This document shows positions 18,593 through 28,601 of a stretch of 64,000 nt of DNA, in pieces. Position 1 is the stretch's first letter, and each line of letters starts with the position of its first letter. Made by a program: the position numbers and the translations under genes. Below the pieces are notes generated by a model. It saw only the letters and a list, made by a program, of their open reading frames with translations. It was not told where the DNA came from and did no database searches. The stretch is from Actinokineospora globicatena. Lineage in GTDB: Bacteria > Actinomycetota > Actinomycetes > Mycobacteriales > Pseudonocardiaceae. Where the stretch lies: positions 496,001 through 560,000 of the forward strand of contig NZ_JAMTCR010000005.1 of the NCBI RefSeq assembly GCF_024171945.1, read 5' to 3'.

Positions 18593-20053
18593 GTGACTAC
18601 GGCTACCGAGGGCGAGCAGGCGCGGGGGTTCTTCGGCCACCCGCGGGGGTTGGCCAACCTGTTCGGCACCGAGATGTGGGAGCGCTTCTCCTACTACGGC
18701 ATGCAGGCGATCCTGCTGTACTACCTGTACTTCTCCGTCGCCGAGGGCGGCCTGGCGATCGACAAGGCCACCGCGGCGGGGATCGTCGGGGCCTACGGCG
18801 GTTCGGTCTACCTCGCCACCATCGCGGGCTCGTGGGTGGCCGACCGGCTGTTCGGTCCCGAGCGCACGCTGTTCTACAGCGGTGTCCTGATCCTGCTCGG
18901 CCACGTCGCGCTGGCCGTGCTGCCCGGTGTCGCGGGTGTCGCGGTTGGACTCATCTGCGTCGCGATCGGTTCTGGCGGCCTGAAGGCCACCGCGACGACG
19001 CTGGTCGGCGCGCTCTACGAGGACGGGGACGAGCGCCGCGACGCCGGGTTCTCCATCTTCTACATGGGCATCAACCTCGGCGCCCTGGTCGGCCCGCTGC
19101 TGACCGGCCTGCTGCAGACCCGGTGGGGCTTCCACTGGGGCTTCGGCCTCGCCGCGGTCGGCATGGCGATCGGTCTGGCGCAGTACACCCTGGGGCGCAA
19201 GAACCTGCCCGAGTCCGGCAAGGTCGTGCCCAACCCGCTCGACGGCCTGGGCAAGGTGCGCGCGTTCGCCGTCATCGGGATCGGTGTCGCCGCCGTCGTG
19301 GTGCTCGTGCTGACCGGCGTGGTGAACCCGGACAACCTGGCCACCATCGTGACCTGGGTGATCGCCACCGCCGCCGTGGCGCTGTTCGCGGTGCTGCTGC
19401 TGAGCAAGCAGGTCGACCGGGTCGAGCGGCAGCGGGTGCTCGCGTTCATCCCGATGTTCCTGGTCAGCTTCGGGTTCTGGTCGCTGTTCCAGCAGCAGTT
19501 CACCGTGCTGGCGATCTACGCCGAGGAGCGGGTCGACCTGGACCTGTTCGGCTGGCAGATCCCGCCGTCGTGGTTCAACTCGGTGGAGCCGCTGTTCGTG
19601 GTGCTGCTAGCGCCGGTGTTCGCCGCGCTGTGGGTCCGGCTGGGGGAGCGGCAGCCGCCGACGCCGGTGAAGTTCGCACTGGGCGTGAGCTTCATGGGTG
19701 TGGCGTTCCTGGTGATGGCGCTGCTCGGGTTCAACCAGGGCGAGCACGTGGTCCCGCCGCTGCTGCTGGTCCTCGTGCTGATCATCTTCGTGCTCGGCGA
19801 GCTTTGCCTGTCGCCGGTAGGCCTATCGCTGTCGACGAAGCTGGCCCCGCGCGCTTACACCGCGCAGATGGTCGCGCTGTTCTACCTGTCGCTGGCGCTG
19901 GGCAGCTCCGTCGCGGGCGCGCTCGCCGAGTACTACACGGCCGACTCCGAGCCCGCGTACTTCGGCATCCTCGGCGCCGTCGCGATCGGGCTCGGCGTGG
20001 TCATGGCCGCGCTGACCCCGTTCGTGCGCAAGCTGATGAACGGCGTCCGCTAG
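18593..20053 (+). CDS. Proton-dependent oligopeptide transporter (POT/PTR family)
   Basis: 486 aa from GTG 18593, preceded by AAAGGA 11 nt upstream; ATG 18548 is an in-frame alternative without an RBS. The family signature GTEMWERFSYYGMQAILLYYL with the ExxERFxYYG motif is at residues about 23-43, and the second signature FSIFYMGINLGALVGPLLTG follows. About 12-14 membrane helices. Imports di- and tripeptides with protons. Divergent from ccr. Confidence 0.92.
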   Translation: MTTATEGEQARGFFGHPRGLANLFGTEMWERFSYYGMQAILLYYLYFSVAEGGLAIDKATAAGIVGAYGGSVYLATIAGSWVADRLFGPERTLFYSGVLILLGHVALAVLPGVAGVAVGLICVAIGSGGLKATATTLVGALYEDGDERRDAGFSIFYMGINLGALVGPLLTGLLQTRWGFHWGFGLAAVGMAIGLAQYTLGRKNLPESGKVVPNPLDGLGKVRAFAVIGIGVAAVVVLVLTGVVNPDNLATIVTWVIATAAVALFAVLLLSKQVDRVERQRVLAFIPMFLVSFGFWSLFQQQFTVLAIYAEERVDLDLFGWQIPPSWFNSVEPLFVVLLAPVFAALWVRLGERQPPTPVKFALGVSFMGVAFLVMALLGFNQGEHVVPPLLLVLVLIIFVLGELCLSPVGLSLSTKLAPRAYTAQMVALFYLSLALGSSVAGALAEYYTADSEPAYFGILGAVAIGLGVVMAALTPFVRKLMNGVR

Positions 20054-20075
20054 CCGCGGGGCCCGCTCCTGGGAC

Positions 20076-20522
20076 TCAGTGCCCGGGGGCGGGCTCCACC
20101 AGTTCGACCAGCACGCCGCCCGCGTCCTTCGGGTGCACGAAGTTGACCCGGCTGCCACCGGTGCCGTGCTTGGCCGCGTCGTAGAGCAGCCGCAACCCGG
20201 CTGCCCGCAGCGCCGCCGCCGCGGCCTCCACATCGGTCACCCGGTAGGCGAGCTGCTGCAGGCCAGGACCGCTGCGGCCGATGAACTTGGCGATGGTGGA
20301 GTTCTCGTCGAGCGGCGCCAGCAGCTGCACCGCGGTGCCGGACCCGTCGTCACCGGGGGCGCGCAGCATCGCCTCGCGCACGCCCTGCTCGGTGTTGACC
20401 TCCTCGTGCACCGACTCCAGTCCGAAGTGCTCTCGGTGGAAGGCGATGGCCGCGTCGAGATCCGGCACGGCGATCCCGACGTGGTCGACGGCTACGACAA
20501 AGGGAGCGACTGCATCGCGCAT
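20076..20522 (-). CDS. mce: Methylmalonyl-CoA epimerase
   Basis: 148 aa from ATG 20522, starting just before VVAVDHVGIAVPDLDAAI. VOC fold with metal-site residues in VDHVGIAV, GPGLQQLAYRV and the C-terminal KDAGGVLVELVEP. Interconverts (2R)- and (2S)-methylmalonyl-CoA. Divergent from the thiolase (132 bp). The pair epimerase-thiolase recalls Rv1322A-Rv1323 (fadA4) in mycobacteria. Confidence 0.92.
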   Translation of the reverse strand: MRDAVAPFVVAVDHVGIAVPDLDAAIAFHREHFGLESVHEEVNTEQGVREAMLRAPGDDGSGTAVQLLAPLDENSTIAKFIGRSGPGLQQLAYRVTDVEAAAAALRAAGLRLLYDAAKHGTGGSRVNFVHPKDAGGVLVELVEPAPGH

Positions 20523-20654
20523 GACGGGAGGATACGCCCTCTCTACTGGCGGGTAATGACGGCCTGTGCGGCTGCTCACACCGACGCGTGGCAAACCGCC
20601 CGGCCGCGAGTATGGTCCACGTTAACGCCCGTTCGCATCGCTTAGGAGACCGCT

Positions 20655-21842
20655 GTGTCCGGATCCGTCATCGTCGCCGGGGCCCGCACCCCGATCGGTC
20701 GCCTGCTCGGCTCGCTCAAGGACTTCACCGGCGCGCAGCTCGGCGGTGTCGCGATCAAGGCCGCGCTGGAGCGCGCGGGCGTGCGACCGGACCAGGTGCA
20801 GTACACGATCATGGGCCAGGTCCTCACCGCGGGCGCGGGCCAGATCCCGGCCCGGCAGGCCGCCGTCGCCGCGGGCATCCCGATGGACGTCCCCGCGCTG
20901 ACCATCAACAAGGTCTGCCTCTCCGGCCTCGACGCGATCGCGCTGGCCGACCAGCTGATCCGCGCGGGCGAGTTCGAGATCGTGGCCGCTGGCGGGCAGG
21001 AGTCGATGACCCAGGCGCCGCACCTGCTGCCCAAGTCCCGCTCCGGCTTCAAGTTCGGCGACGTGACGCTGCTCGACCACATGGCGCACGACGGCCTGTT
21101 CTGCGCCTTCGACCAGGTCGCGATGGGCGCCTCGACCGAGAAGCACAACTCCCGCTACGAGCTGACCCGCGAGGAGCAGGACGCCTTCGCCGCGGCCTCG
21201 CACCAGCGCGCCGCCGCCGCCATCGCCGAGGGCCGCTTCGCCGACGAGATCGCCCCGGTGAGCATCCCGCAGCGCAAGGGCGACCCGGTCGTGTTCGACA
21301 CCGACGAGGGCGTGCGGTCGGACACCACCACCGAGGGCCTGGCCAAGCTGCGCCCCGCGTTCGCCAGCGACGGCACCATCACCGCCGGGTCCGCCTCGCA
21401 GATCTCCGACGGCGCCGCCGCGGTCGTGGTGATGAGCAAGGCCAAGGCCGAGGAGCTGGGCCTGAGCTGGATCGCCGAGATCGGTGCGCACGGCGTCGTC
21501 GCCGGGCCGGACGCCAGCCTGCACGAGCAGCCGTCCAACGCCATCAAGGCCGCGCTGGCCAAGCAGGGCATCGCCGCGGGCGACCTGGACCTGGTCGAGA
21601 TCAACGAGGCGTTCGCCGCGGTCGGCGTGGTCTCCACCCGCCAGCTGGGCGTCGACCCGGAGATCGTCAACGTCAACGGCGGCGCCATCGCCCTCGGCCA
21701 CCCGATCGGGGCGTCCGGCGCCCGCCTGGTCGTGCACCTGGCCTACGAGCTCAAGCGGCGCGGCGGCGGCATCGGCGCGGCCGGGCTGTGCGGCGGCGGT
21801 GGCCAGGGCGACGCCCTGATCATCAGCGTGCCGAAGGCCTAG
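20655..21842 (+). CDS. atoB: Acetyl-CoA C-acetyltransferase (thiolase)
   Basis: 395 aa, GTG start with AGGAG 7-11 nt upstream. Nucleophile C88 in INKVCLSGL, active-site histidine in [12 protein letters not shown] and second cysteine in [12 protein letters not shown], so it is a complete biosynthetic-type thiolase. Condenses two acetyl-CoA to acetoacetyl-CoA or the reverse. In this context it can supply the C4 unit that ends as crotonyl-CoA, the Ccr substrate. meaB starts 3 bp after its stop. Confidence 0.93.
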   Translation: MSGSVIVAGARTPIGRLLGSLKDFTGAQLGGVAIKAALERAGVRPDQVQYTIMGQVLTAGAGQIPARQAAVAAGIPMDVPALTINKVCLSGLDAIALADQLIRAGEFEIVAAGGQESMTQAPHLLPKSRSGFKFGDVTLLDHMAHDGLFCAFDQVAMGASTEKHNSRYELTREEQDAFAAASHQRAAAAIAEGRFADEIAPVSIPQRKGDPVVFDTDEGVRSDTTTEGLAKLRPAFASDGTITAGSASQISDGAAAVVVMSKAKAEELGLSWIAEIGAHGVVAGPDASLHEQPSNAIKAALAKQGIAAGDLDLVEINEAFAAVGVVSTRQLGVDPEIVNVNGGAIALGHPIGASGARLVVHLAYELKRRGGGIGAAGLCGGGGQGDALIISVPKA

Positions 21843-21845
21843 CCC

Positions 21846-22838
21846 TTGGTCCGGGACCTTCCGGTCGCCGACCTGGTCGACCGCGCGCTCGCCCGTGAGC
21901 CGCGCGCGGTCGCCCGGTTGATCTCCCTGGTGGAGGACGACAGCCCGCGCCTGCGCGAGGTCGCGCGGGCCCTGGCCCCGCACACCGGTCGGGCCAGGGT
22001 CATCGGGCTCACCGGCCCGCCCGGCGTCGGCAAGTCCACCACCACCTCCGCCCTGGTGTCGGCCTACCGCGCCAAGGGCCAGCGGGTCGGCGTGCTCGCG
22101 GTCGACCCGTCCTCGCCGTTCTCCGGCGGCGCGCTGCTCGGCGACCGGGTCCGGATGGGCGCGCACGCGGCCGACCAGGACGTCTTCATCCGGTCGATGG
22201 CCACCCGGGGGCACCTCGGTGGTCTCGCCGTGGCCACCCCGCAGGCGGTGCGCGTGCTCGACGCCGCCGGGTTCGACGTCGTGCTCATCGAGACCGTCGG
22301 GGTTGGACAGTCCGAAGTGGACATCGTGGCGCTCGCCGACTGCGCGGTGGTGCTGCTGGCCCCCGGCGCGGGCGACGGTGTCCAGGCGGCCAAGGCGGGC
22401 ATCCTGGAGATCGCCGACGTGTTCGCCGTCAACAAGGCCGACCGCGACGGCGCCGAGACCACCGCGCGCGAGCTCAAGCACGCGATCTCGTTGGGGCGCA
22501 GGGAGATCCGCGGCCCGAGCTGGCGCACCCCGGTGGTCATGACCGTCGCCGCGCGCGCCGAGGGCATCGACGGGCTGGTCGCGGCGATCGAGTCGCACCA
22601 CGAGTGGGCGGCCGCCAGGGGCGAGTTCGCCGCGCGCCGCCTCGCCAGGGCCCGCGCCGAGGTCGAGTCCGTCGCGGTCCGGGAGCTGCGCGCCCGGCTC
22701 GGCGAGCTGCGCGGTGACCTGCTTGACCGCTTCGCCGCCGAAGTCCGATCCGGATCGCTCGACCCCTACCGCGCCGCGGACGAGGTCATCGCGGCCGTTA
22801 CCGGGGAAGGGTGGTTGGACCACCGCCGGGGGTACTAG
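21846..22838 (+). CDS. meaB: Methylmalonyl-CoA mutase-associated GTPase MeaB
   Basis: 330 aa, apparent TTG start at 21846, 3 bp after the thiolase stop, consistent with translational coupling. Walker A GPPGVGKST, switch-type ETVGVGQSEVD and NKAD specificity motif (FAVNKADRDG) identify the G3E GTPase MeaB/ArgK. It gates cofactor loading and protects B12-dependent acyl-CoA mutases. The mutase subunits are not in the window. Confidence 0.93.
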   Translation: MVRDLPVADLVDRALAREPRAVARLISLVEDDSPRLREVARALAPHTGRARVIGLTGPPGVGKSTTTSALVSAYRAKGQRVGVLAVDPSSPFSGGALLGDRVRMGAHAADQDVFIRSMATRGHLGGLAVATPQAVRVLDAAGFDVVLIETVGVGQSEVDIVALADCAVVLLAPGAGDGVQAAKAGILEIADVFAVNKADRDGAETTARELKHAISLGRREIRGPSWRTPVVMTVAARAEGIDGLVAAIESHHEWAAARGEFAARRLARARAEVESVAVRELRARLGELRGDLLDRFAAEVRSGSLDPYRAADEVIAAVTGEGWLDHRRGY

Positions 22839-22848
22839 GTTCGGCGGC

Positions 22849-23763
22849 ATGACCAGCTCCGGTGCCGAGGCGATCGTCGTCGACGACATCCACAAGTCCT
22901 ACGGCGACCTGCGCGCCGTGGACGGTGTGTCGTTCACCGTCGACCACGGCGAGTTCTTCGGCATCCTCGGCCCCAACGGCGCGGGCAAGACCACCGCGCT
23001 GGAGATCATGGAGGGCCTGCGCGAACCGGACCGCGGTTCGGTGCGGCTGCTGGGCATCGACCCGTTCCCGCGCAAGGTCGCCCTGCTGCCCAGGATCGGC
23101 GTGCAACTCCAGGCGTCGGCGTTCTTCGACAAGCTCACCGCGCGCGAACAGCTGGAGACGTTCGCGGCGCTCTACGGCGTCGGCCCCGCCCGCGCGGCGG
23201 AGATGCTGGAGCTGGTCGGGCTCACCGACAAGGCGAACACCCGCGAGGACAAGCTCTCCGGCGGCCAGCGGCAGCGGCTGTCCATCGCCTGCGCGCTGGT
23301 GCACGACCCGGACGTGGTGTTCCTCGACGAGCCGACCGCCGCGCTCGACCCGCAGGCCAGGCGCAACCTGTGGGACGTGCTGCGGGCCATCCGCGAGCGC
23401 GGCAAGACGATCGTCTACACGACGCACTACCTCGACGAAGCCGAGATCCTGTGCGACCGGGTCGCCATCATGGACCACGGCAAGGTGCTCGCCATGGACA
23501 CACCGGCCGCCCTGGTGCGCGGCCTGGACGCCCCGGCGCGGATCACCCTCGAACGCGGCGCCCTCACCGAGTCCGACGCCGCCGCGCTGCCCGGGGCCGA
23601 CGACGTCAGCGCCGACGAGCAGTCGCTGACCATCACCACCCGCACCCCGGCGCCGCTGCTGACCGCGCTCGCCGAGCGCGGCACCCTCGACGGCCTGCAG
23701 GTGCGGACCGCCACCCTGGAGGACGTCTTCCTCCACCTGACCGGACGGGAGTACCGCGCGTGA
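22849..23763 (+). CDS. ABC transporter ATP-binding protein (ABC-2 exporter)
   Basis: 304 aa from ATG 22849. Walker A GPNGAGKTT, Q-loop RIGVQLQAS, signature LSGGQRQRLS, Walker B VVFLDEPTAALDP and H-loop YTTHYLDEAE are all intact, with a DrrA-like C-terminal domain. Its TGA overlaps the GTG of the permease gene, so the two form one exporter. Substrate unknown (drug or lipid type). Confidence 0.9.
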   Translation: MTSSGAEAIVVDDIHKSYGDLRAVDGVSFTVDHGEFFGILGPNGAGKTTALEIMEGLREPDRGSVRLLGIDPFPRKVALLPRIGVQLQASAFFDKLTAREQLETFAALYGVGPARAAEMLELVGLTDKANTREDKLSGGQRQRLSIACALVHDPDVVFLDEPTAALDPQARRNLWDVLRAIRERGKTIVYTTHYLDEAEILCDRVAIMDHGKVLAMDTPAALVRGLDAPARITLERGALTESDAAALPGADDVSADEQSLTITTRTPAPLLTALAERGTLDGLQVRTATLEDVFLHLTGREYRA

Positions 23764-24809
23764 AGGGCCCCTTCAAGAGCCTGGCGATCGCGATGGCCAA
23801 GGGCTTCGTGCGCGACAAGGCCACCCTGTTCTTCGCCTTCGTCTTCCCGCTGATGTTCCTGGTCATCTTCGGCCTGCTCTTCCGCGACATCGGCGCCGAG
23901 AAGATGAAGCTCGGCGCGTACGGCGACGGCGAGGTGATCACCGCGCTGGAGCGCTCCGGGGTGGTGGAGCTGGAGCGCTTCGCCACCGCCGCCGAGGGCG
24001 AGGCCAAGGTCCGCGACGGTGACCTGCCCGGCCTGGTCGAGGCCACCGGCACCACCGTCGTGCTGCGCTTCGCTGCCAGCGACCAGGCCAAGGCGGGCAC
24101 CGTCCAGGGACTGGTGGCGGGCGTCACCCAGCAGCTCAACGTGGCCGCCAGCGGTCAGCCGCCCAAGTACGACTTCCGGGCCGAGCAGGTGGAGGACTCC
24201 TCGCTCAAGTCCATCCAGTACCTGACCCCGGGCATCCTGAGCTGGGGCATCGCGGTCACCGCGGTGTTCGGCGCGGCGATCACCCTGGTCAACTGGCGGC
24301 GCAAGCAGGTGCTGCGCAGGCTGCGGCTGGCCCCCATCGGCATCACGCCGATCCTCACCTCGCGGGTCGTGGTCACCATCGGCGTCGCGGTCACCCAGGC
24401 GCTGCTGTTCATCGGGGTCGCGCTGCTGCCGGTGTTCGGGCTCACCCTCTCGGGCACCTGGTGGCTGTCGATCCCGGTGTTCCTCTCCGGCGTGCTCGCG
24501 TTCTTCGCCATCGGCATGCTGGTCGGCGCGTTCTGCAAGACCGAGGAGGCGGCCACCGGCGCGGCCAACATCGTCGTGCTGCCGATGGCGTTCCTGTCCG
24601 GCACGTTCTTCCCGATCGACCTGGCGCCCAAGTGGCTGCAGACGGTGTCGCAGGTGTTCCCGCTGCGGCACATGAACGACGGCGTGACCGACTTCCTGGT
24701 GCGCGGCAAGGGAGCCGAGGCCCTGCTGCTGCCCTGCGGCGTCCTGCTCGGCTTCACCCTCGTTGTGTCCTTCATCGCATCAAGGGTCTTCACCTGGGAA
24801 GAAAGTTAA
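23760..24809 (+). CDS. ABC-2 type transporter permease
   Basis: 349 aa from GTG 23760, overlapping the ATPase stop as GTGA. One N-terminal helix (LFFAFVFPLMFLVIFGLLF), a soluble extracytoplasmic loop of about 150 residues, then five C-terminal helices beginning at YLTPGILSWGIAVTAVFGAAI, the ABC-2 layout. Pairs with the preceding ATPase. Confidence 0.88.
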   Translation: MKGPFKSLAIAMAKGFVRDKATLFFAFVFPLMFLVIFGLLFRDIGAEKMKLGAYGDGEVITALERSGVVELERFATAAEGEAKVRDGDLPGLVEATGTTVVLRFAASDQAKAGTVQGLVAGVTQQLNVAASGQPPKYDFRAEQVEDSSLKSIQYLTPGILSWGIAVTAVFGAAITLVNWRRKQVLRRLRLAPIGITPILTSRVVVTIGVAVTQALLFIGVALLPVFGLTLSGTWWLSIPVFLSGVLAFFAIGMLVGAFCKTEEAATGAANIVVLPMAFLSGTFFPIDLAPKWLQTVSQVFPLRHMNDGVTDFLVRGKGAEALLLPCGVLLGFTLVVSFIASRVFTWEES

Positions 24810-24983
24810 GGGCACGCAACCTCAGGGGACCGTGACGGTAGCCGGCCACGGACGACCACGCGACGTGACTATTTCCCCGCTACGCCACCACACCAAAAAT
24901 GCGGGGAGGCGGACATGTGGCTAGTGCCACTGTGGGGGTGGGGCTGACGGGGGGTGAGCGCGCTCACGCTCCACACTGGAGGC

Positions 24984-25334
24984 ATGTTCACGCCAGCTGG
25001 TCGTTTCCGCGTCGTCGCGCTCGCCGAGGCCGTTTCCTGGATCGGTCTGCTCGTCGGCATGTTCTTCAAGTACGCCACCGGTCTCGGTGACATCGGGGTC
25101 AAGGTGTTCGGCCCCGTGCACGGTGTGGTGTTCGTCGCCTACCTCGTGGTGACCGCGGTCACCGCCCGGCAGCTGCGGTGGAGCCGCTGGACCGCCTTCT
25201 GGGCGCTGGCGGGCAGCGTCCCTCCATTCGCGACACTGGTCTTCGAGCGGTGGGCGCTGCGCACCGGCAAGCTCGACGACTCCGCCACCCCGGCGGGCAT
25301 CGGCCTCGCGCTGCGCCTGCGCCCGGCCGCCTGA
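24984..25334 (+). CDS. DUF3817 small membrane protein
   Basis: 116 aa from ATG 24984 (GTG 24954 is in frame; the GGAGG before the ATG is only 1 nt away, so the start is uncertain). Three membrane helices with the family pattern FRVVALAEAVSWIGLLVGMFFKY and GPVHGVVFVAYLVVT. Function unknown; such proteins occur alone or fused to transporters. Confidence 0.8.
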   Translation: MFTPAGRFRVVALAEAVSWIGLLVGMFFKYATGLGDIGVKVFGPVHGVVFVAYLVVTAVTARQLRWSRWTAFWALAGSVPPFATLVFERWALRTGKLDDSATPAGIGLALRLRPAA

Positions 25335-25445
25335 CCCGGCCCTGATCCGCTTCTGATCCGTTCCTGATCCACCGCGGTGCGCCGGTCGGCGTGGCCCGGA
25401 CACCGCTGGTGGATCCCCCCGGGACGTCCAGGGCCAGCCGTCGGT

Positions 25446-25949
25446 CTAGTCCTGGAAGTCGCCCGTCGCCCGGCGGACCTTGGCCAGCAGGTCGGTCAGC
25501 TGGGTGGTCTGGCGTTCGGTGAGCCCGCGCAGCCCGAAGTCCACCGCGGTCACCGCCTCGGTCGCCTCCGCCTGCCGCTGCCTGCCCGCGTCGGTGATCT
25601 CGGCCAGCGTGGTGCGCCGGTCGGTCGGGTGCGGGGTGCGCCGGACCAGCCCGTCGGCCTCCAGCCGGTCGACGATGTTGGTGACGCTGGTCGGGTGCAG
25701 CTGCAGCCGCTCACCCATCACCCGCATCGGCAGGCTGCCGCGCTTGGAGAAGGTCAGCAGCACCAGCGCCTCGTAGCGGGCGAAGGTCAGCCCGTGCGGC
25801 TTGAGCGCGGCGTCCACCGCGGACTGCAGGATCTGCTGCACGCGCATGACGCTGGTCACGGCCGCCATGGTGGTGGCGTCGCCGATGCGATCCCCCCACA
25901 GCTGCGCCGCGCGGGCGATCGGGTCGAACGGCAACGAGCGCGGCCTCAT
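25446..25949 (-). CDS. MarR-family transcriptional regulator
   Basis: 167 aa from ATG 25949; upstream in-frame residues overlap the divergent gene. Winged helix in the central part: LTFARYEALVLLTFSKRGSLPMRVMGERLQLHPTSVTNIVDRLEADGLVRRTPHPTDRR, with the DRR wing motif. Divergent from the thiamine-binding-like gene (79 bp between starts), a plausible target. Ligand unknown. Confidence 0.88.
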   Translation of the reverse strand: MRPRSLPFDPIARAAQLWGDRIGDATTMAAVTSVMRVQQILQSAVDAALKPHGLTFARYEALVLLTFSKRGSLPMRVMGERLQLHPTSVTNIVDRLEADGLVRRTPHPTDRRTTLAEITDAGRQRQAEATEAVTAVDFGLRGLTERQTTQLTDLLAKVRRATGDFQD

Positions 25950-26028
25950 GGGAGTTGAAGCTACCAGTGGGGTTCGCCGGGGGTGCCCGGATAGTGTGCT
26001 GGCACCGCCCGCGTCCCGAGGAGTCCGC

Positions 26029-26325
26029 ATGCTCATCGCGTTCAGCGTCAGCCCGCTCGGCGGGGAGTCCGAGACCGTCGGCCCCGCCGTAGCCGAGGCG
26101 GTGCGGGTGGTCCGCGAGTCCGGCCTGCCGCACCAGCTCACCGCCATGTACACCATCGTGGAGGGCGAGTGGGACGAGCTGATGGCGGTGGTGAAGCGGG
26201 CCACCGACGTGCTGCTCGCCGACTACCCCCGGGTCAGCCTGGTGCTCAAGGCCGACATCCGCCCCGGGCACACCGGCCAGCTCACCGCCAAGGTCGACCG
26301 GGTCGAGCAGTACCTCGCCGACTGA
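26029..26325 (+). CDS. Thiamine-binding-like protein (MTH1187/YkoF, DUF77)
   Basis: 98 aa from ATG 26029 with GAGGAG 5 nt upstream. The compact ferredoxin-like fold pattern (MLIAFSVSPLGGESE..., ...VVRESGLPHQLTAMYTIVEGEWDELMAVV..., ...RVSLVLKADIRPG) matches the MTH1187 family, which binds thiamine or thiamine-like ligands. Divergent from the MarR gene. Confidence 0.82.
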   Translation: MLIAFSVSPLGGESETVGPAVAEAVRVVRESGLPHQLTAMYTIVEGEWDELMAVVKRATDVLLADYPRVSLVLKADIRPGHTGQLTAKVDRVEQYLAD

Positions 26326-26399
26326 GGGTGACGCGCGATAGTCGGGCGTCCTACTATCGGACCACCTACGACTGGATGCCTACGACACGGGGAGCCGCT

Positions 26400-27284
26400 G
26401 TGGAGCCGCGCACGCTCTGGGAGTGCTTCGAGCCGTACCACGCCGTCACCTACTTCACCCCCGAGGCGATCGCCGAGACCGACGCGCTGGGCTGCAAGGG
26501 CCGGTGGATGGGCTACTTCGGCACCCGGGCCGCCCCGCTCGGCGCCGCGCCCGGGTGGTTGGCGACCAGCCTGTTCTACACGTTCCACCCCTCCCGGGTG
26601 CTGCGGCAGCTGCCCGCCGCCTGGTCGGTCGCCGAGCCCGCGGAGTTCCTCGCCGCCCGGCTGCGCGGGGTCGACGGGGCGCTGCGGCGGCTGCTCGGTG
26701 ACGAGGTCGTCGAGGGGTCGGACGTGGCCGAGGCGGCCGAGTTGGCCCGCGCGGTCGTCGAGTGGATCCCGACCGCCGGTAGGCCGCTAGGGGCCGCCAA
26801 CGCCGCTCTCGCGCTGCCGGAACAGCCGCACCTCGCGTTGTGGCAGGTCGCCACGACCCTGCGCGAGTCCCGGGGGGACGGGCACGTCGCCGCGCTGGTG
26901 ACCGCCGGGCTGGACCCGGTCGAGGCCCTGGTGGCGTTCGCGGCGGACCGCGGTCTCACCGCCGGGTACCTGCAGGCCGCCCGGAACGTGCCGGAGGGGG
27001 AGTGGGCGGCGGCGGAGAACCGGCTGCTGGAACGCGACCTGCTGGCCGCGCCTGGGGTGCTGACCGAGTTCGGCGCCGAGCTGCGCCAGTCCGTTGAGGA
27101 CCTCACCGACGAGGCCGCCGCCGCGCCGTGGCTCGAACTCGGCGACCAGGCCACCACCCGCTTCGCCACCCTGCTCGCCCCGCTCGCGCTGCGCATCACC
27201 CTGACCAACGACGTCATGCGCCCCAACCCGATGGCCCTCGCCCCGGAGCGGCGCCTGGCCGCGCTGGCCGGGGTCGAGCTGTAG
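26400..27284 (+). CDS. SCO6745-like conserved protein
   Basis: 294 aa from GTG 26400 (GGGGAG about 7 nt upstream; ATG 26376 is possible). Begins [19 protein letters not shown] and contains [11 protein letters not shown], features I associate with the SCO6745/SalK-type family of streptomycetes. Soluble, all-helical appearance. Biochemical role unknown. Confidence 0.7.
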   Translation: MEPRTLWECFEPYHAVTYFTPEAIAETDALGCKGRWMGYFGTRAAPLGAAPGWLATSLFYTFHPSRVLRQLPAAWSVAEPAEFLAARLRGVDGALRRLLGDEVVEGSDVAEAAELARAVVEWIPTAGRPLGAANAALALPEQPHLALWQVATTLRESRGDGHVAALVTAGLDPVEALVAFAADRGLTAGYLQAARNVPEGEWAAAENRLLERDLLAAPGVLTEFGAELRQSVEDLTDEAAAAPWLELGDQATTRFATLLAPLALRITLTNDVMRPNPMALAPERRLAALAGVEL

Positions 27285-27381
27285 GGCCGCCGGATCGGTC
27301 GCCACCAGGGCGGATGGCCCGGCCCGCCGGGGTTGGGCGGTAGGCCGGACGTGGTGCGGGCAGGCATGCCAGGATGAGGAG

Positions 27382-28344
27382 GTGACCAGGCCAGATCCAC
27401 GCCAGACCGCCGCGCTGTCGGCCGCCCTGTCCAGGGCCGTAGACCTGTCCGCCCTCAAGGCGCGCGCCGACGCCGCGAAGACGTCCCCGCCCACGGCGGG
27501 CACCCACCCGTCCACCCCGGCCGCCACCAGCGCCGTCATCGACGTCACCGAGGCCAACTTCGAGTCCGAGGTCGTCGAGTACTCGACCCAGGTGCCGGTC
27601 GTCGTCGCCCTGGTCGCGGGCTGGTCGGCGCAGTCGACCCAACTGCTGGCCACCCTGGAGAAGCTCGCCGCCCAGGACAACGGCTCCTGGCGCCTGGCCA
27701 AGGTCGACGTCGAGACCAGCCCCCGCGTCGCCCAGCTCTTCGGCGCCCAGGCCGTGCCCATGGTGATCGCCATCGCGGGCCGCCAACCGGTCGACGCCTT
27801 CAACGACGTCCCCCCGGAAGACCGAGTCCGCCAGTGGGTCGACTCCATCCTCGACGCCCTCCGCGACCGCCTCCCCGGCATCCGCGCCGCCGAAGCCGCC
27901 GCCCCCGCTGGCGAAGAGCCCGTCGCCGAACCCGAGGACGAACGCTTCACCGTCGCCGAGAACGCCCTGGCCCTGGGTGACTTCACCGCCGCCGAAGCCG
28001 GCTACCAGGCCATCCTCGCCGCCGAACCGCACAACGCCGAGGCCAAGGCCGCCCTGGCCCAGGTCCAGTTCCTCGCCCGCGCCCAGGCCACGGACCCCTC
28101 CGTCATCGTCCGCGCCGACATCTCCCCGGACGACGTCGACGCCCAGCTGTCCGCCGCTGACCTGGAGGTCGCCGGCCAACAGGTGGAACAAGCCTTCACC
28201 CGCCTCATCGCCGCCGTCCGCCGCTCCGCAGGCCCCGACCGCGACAAGGCCCGAACCCACCTGGTCTCGTTGTTCGACCTCTTCGCCCCGGACGACCCCC
28301 GCGTGGCCAAGGCCCGCCGAGACCTAGCCAGCGCCCTGTTCTAA
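27382..28344 (+). CDS. CnoX/YbbN-like thioredoxin-TPR protein
   Basis: 320 aa. Residues about 50-165 form a thioredoxin fold, but the active site is WSAQST instead of WCxxC, so it is not a disulfide reductase. The C-terminal part ([44 protein letters not shown]...) is tetratricopeptide-like. This architecture matches CnoX/YbbN, a holdase working with GroEL. The mycobacterial counterpart is Rv1324, next to glgB, glgE and glgP there as here. GTG 27382 overlaps a GAGGAGG, so the start is uncertain. The 3' third is strongly C/A-rich. Confidence 0.82.
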   Translation: MTRPDPRQTAALSAALSRAVDLSALKARADAAKTSPPTAGTHPSTPAATSAVIDVTEANFESEVVEYSTQVPVVVALVAGWSAQSTQLLATLEKLAAQDNGSWRLAKVDVETSPRVAQLFGAQAVPMVIAIAGRQPVDAFNDVPPEDRVRQWVDSILDALRDRLPGIRAAEAAAPAGEEPVAEPEDERFTVAENALALGDFTAAEAGYQAILAAEPHNAEAKAALAQVQFLARAQATDPSVIVRADISPDDVDAQLSAADLEVAGQQVEQAFTRLIAAVRRSAGPDRDKARTHLVSLFDLFAPDDPRVAKARRDLASALF

Positions 28345-28601
28345 CCCTCTCTCCACCCCCAGGCCCGCACCCTTCCCGGTGCGGGCCTTCGTCTTTCCCA
28401 CCCCCCCCCCCACCAAGCCCAACCGCCTCCCCACGCCCCGCTCCACCAGGTCCCCACGCCCAGTCCCACCCCACCCGCCAACGACTGGCGAAGACCCCAC
28501 AACGTTGGCCCCAGGACACCCGCCAACAACGTTGGCCCCCAAGCACCCGCCGACGACGTTGGCCCGCCCCGCGCTCCACCGAAGGCGCTGGTGCCAGGCC
28601 G

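Noticed and set aside
16976..19135. A 719-aa reading of the ccr frame
   Set aside because: The extra N-terminal 276 residues lack family similarity and cross the divergent promoter; GTG 18307 has a strong AGGAGG.
22849..24809. Antibiotic biosynthesis or resistance cluster around the ABC-2 exporter
   Set aside because: No biosynthetic enzymes nearby; ABC-2 pairs are common and the substrate is not indicated.
28499..28566. 27-bp tandem units looked like a CRISPR array
   Set aside because: The units are contiguous without unique spacers, only two to three per locus, and there are no cas genes.
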